NCBI GenBank assembly: GCA_900556645.1
Contig: USPJ01000059.1
Location: 1-6,862 of the forward strand
DNA from: an uncultured Lachnospiraceae bacterium
GTDB lineage: Bacteria; Bacillota_A; Clostridia; Lachnospirales; Lachnospiraceae
Length of the DNA: 6,862 nt
Direction of reading: 5' to 3'
Within the stretch, counting starts at the first letter, position 1; each line of letters begins with the position of its first letter. This document shows, in pieces, positions 6,384 to 6,862 of the stretch. Below the pieces are notes generated by a model that saw only the letters and a list, made by a program, of their open reading frames with translations, was not told the DNA's origin and did no database searches. Position numbers and translations under genes: made by a program.

Positions 6384-6862
6384 AACGAATTCCTCCTAAT
6401 TTGTGATTTAAGTAGATATTTTGATAAGCCCTTCCGTATTTGGAAAAGGACGTCTGATAGATTCTGTTTTCCGTCAGCAAATCCGTCATCCAAAGGGGAA
6501 TTGCCCGACCGGTCTTAATTTCCATCAACACTTGATTCTCTTCTAGTATCGGCATTCCATAAACCCCTTTGCAAAGGGATAAGTCATGGGTTCTCCAAAG
6601 GATATTTTCATCGAAGGTTATCCGAAAATCACTGTCTCCCTTGGCATAAAAGGCTTCTCTTTCATAAGAAATAAATACTCTTGGCTGCAATCCCGGGTAT
6701 TGTTCCAGAAAATAGTCCACCTCATGGGAAATCTGACTGTCCACAGTATCCTCTTTTTCCAAAAGATACTGCATTGCCTTTGATTCCTTCATAGCCACTC
6801 TCCGCTTATAAACTACTGACTGGTATTTTTTCTTAATCTCCACAAAGGTCTGGCTGTCGCTG
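6376..6862 (-). CDS. VTC-domain polyphosphate polymerase family protein, N-terminal part missing
   Basis: The visible 161 codons form the C-terminal two thirds of a VTC-domain protein (PF09359), the triphosphate-tunnel fold that in yeast Vtc4 makes polyphosphate from ATP. The frame stays open through base 6862, so the true start is outside; a GTG at 6843 is an internal valine in the conserved strand FVEIKKKY. Numbering from the first full codon, the motifs are VEIKKKY (7-13) and VVYKRR (16-21), ISYEREAFY (64-72), FRITFDENILWR (79-90), VLMEIKTG with PLW (111-124), and SFSKYGRAY (138-146). These supply the Lys/Arg residues that line the tunnel and the acidic residue expected to bind metal, so the enzyme looks intact over this part. 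No membrane segment is seen; the adjoining DUF4956 gene, overlapping by 8 nt, may provide the anchor. The product polymer has not been proven for bacterial members. Confidence 0.9.
   Translation of the reverse strand, partial: SDSQTFVEIKKKYQSVVYKRRVAMKESKAMQYLLEKEDTVDSQISHEVDYFLEQYPGLQPRVFISYEREAFYAKGDSDFRITFDENILWRTHDLSLCKGVYGMPILEENQVLMEIKTGRAIPLWMTDLLTENRIYQTSFSKYGRAYQNIYLNHKLGGIRYA

Noticed and set aside
6376..6843. A complete 155-residue VTC protein beginning at GTG 6843
   Set aside because: The GTG encodes the valine of the conserved FVEIKKKY strand, and the frame remains open to the window edge with family-like residues before it; the gene is simply cut.

Overview
The window looks like a chromosomal segment from a motile, low-to-moderate GC Firmicute, most likely a flagellated Clostridia of the Lachnospiraceae type (Roseburia/Agathobacter/Lachnospira-like). 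This rests on strong AGGAGG ribosome sites, the flgM-flgN-flgK gene order, a sigma-28 (SigD)-type promoter, and a VTC / DUF4956 / Cthe_2159-type lipoprotein cluster. The taxon is an inference. All seven supported genes lie on the minus strand, so transcription runs from high to low coordinates. No RNA genes, CRISPR arrays, insertion sequences or other mobile-element traces were seen, and no gap exceeds 170 bases.

Region A (6862 down to 4133) holds three overlapping genes. They are a polyphosphate-polymerase-type VTC-domain protein (its start lies outside the window), a DUF4956 integral membrane protein, and a secreted lipoprotein with a beta-helical Cthe_2159-type carbohydrate-binding domain. 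Overlaps of 8 and 11 nt, each with a good internal ribosome site, indicate tight translational coupling. A plausible reading is a membrane-associated system in which a cytoplasmic nucleotide-dependent polymerase works with a small membrane protein and a surface glycan-binding partner. No member of this set has a well-defined physiological role, so it is the most interesting part of the window.

Region B (4132 down to 1984) holds a two-gene unit: an ArsB/NhaD (ion transporter superfamily) permease and a cytidylate-kinase-like P-loop protein. It has its own extended -10 sigma-A promoter in the 141-base gap. The permease stop codon lies inside the ribosome site of the kinase-like gene, and a strong hairpin terminator follows. 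The transported ion and the kinase substrate cannot be read from the sequence.

Region C (1983 down to 1) is a late flagellar operon: flgM (anti-sigma-28), flgN (chaperone for hook-filament junction proteins) and flgK (hook-associated protein 1, cut by the window edge). A sigma-28-like promoter lies upstream of flgM, so the anti-sigma factor probably sits under the sigma factor it inhibits, a feedback loop as in other flagellar systems. FlgN would hold FlgK, and probably FlgL encoded beyond the edge, until export.
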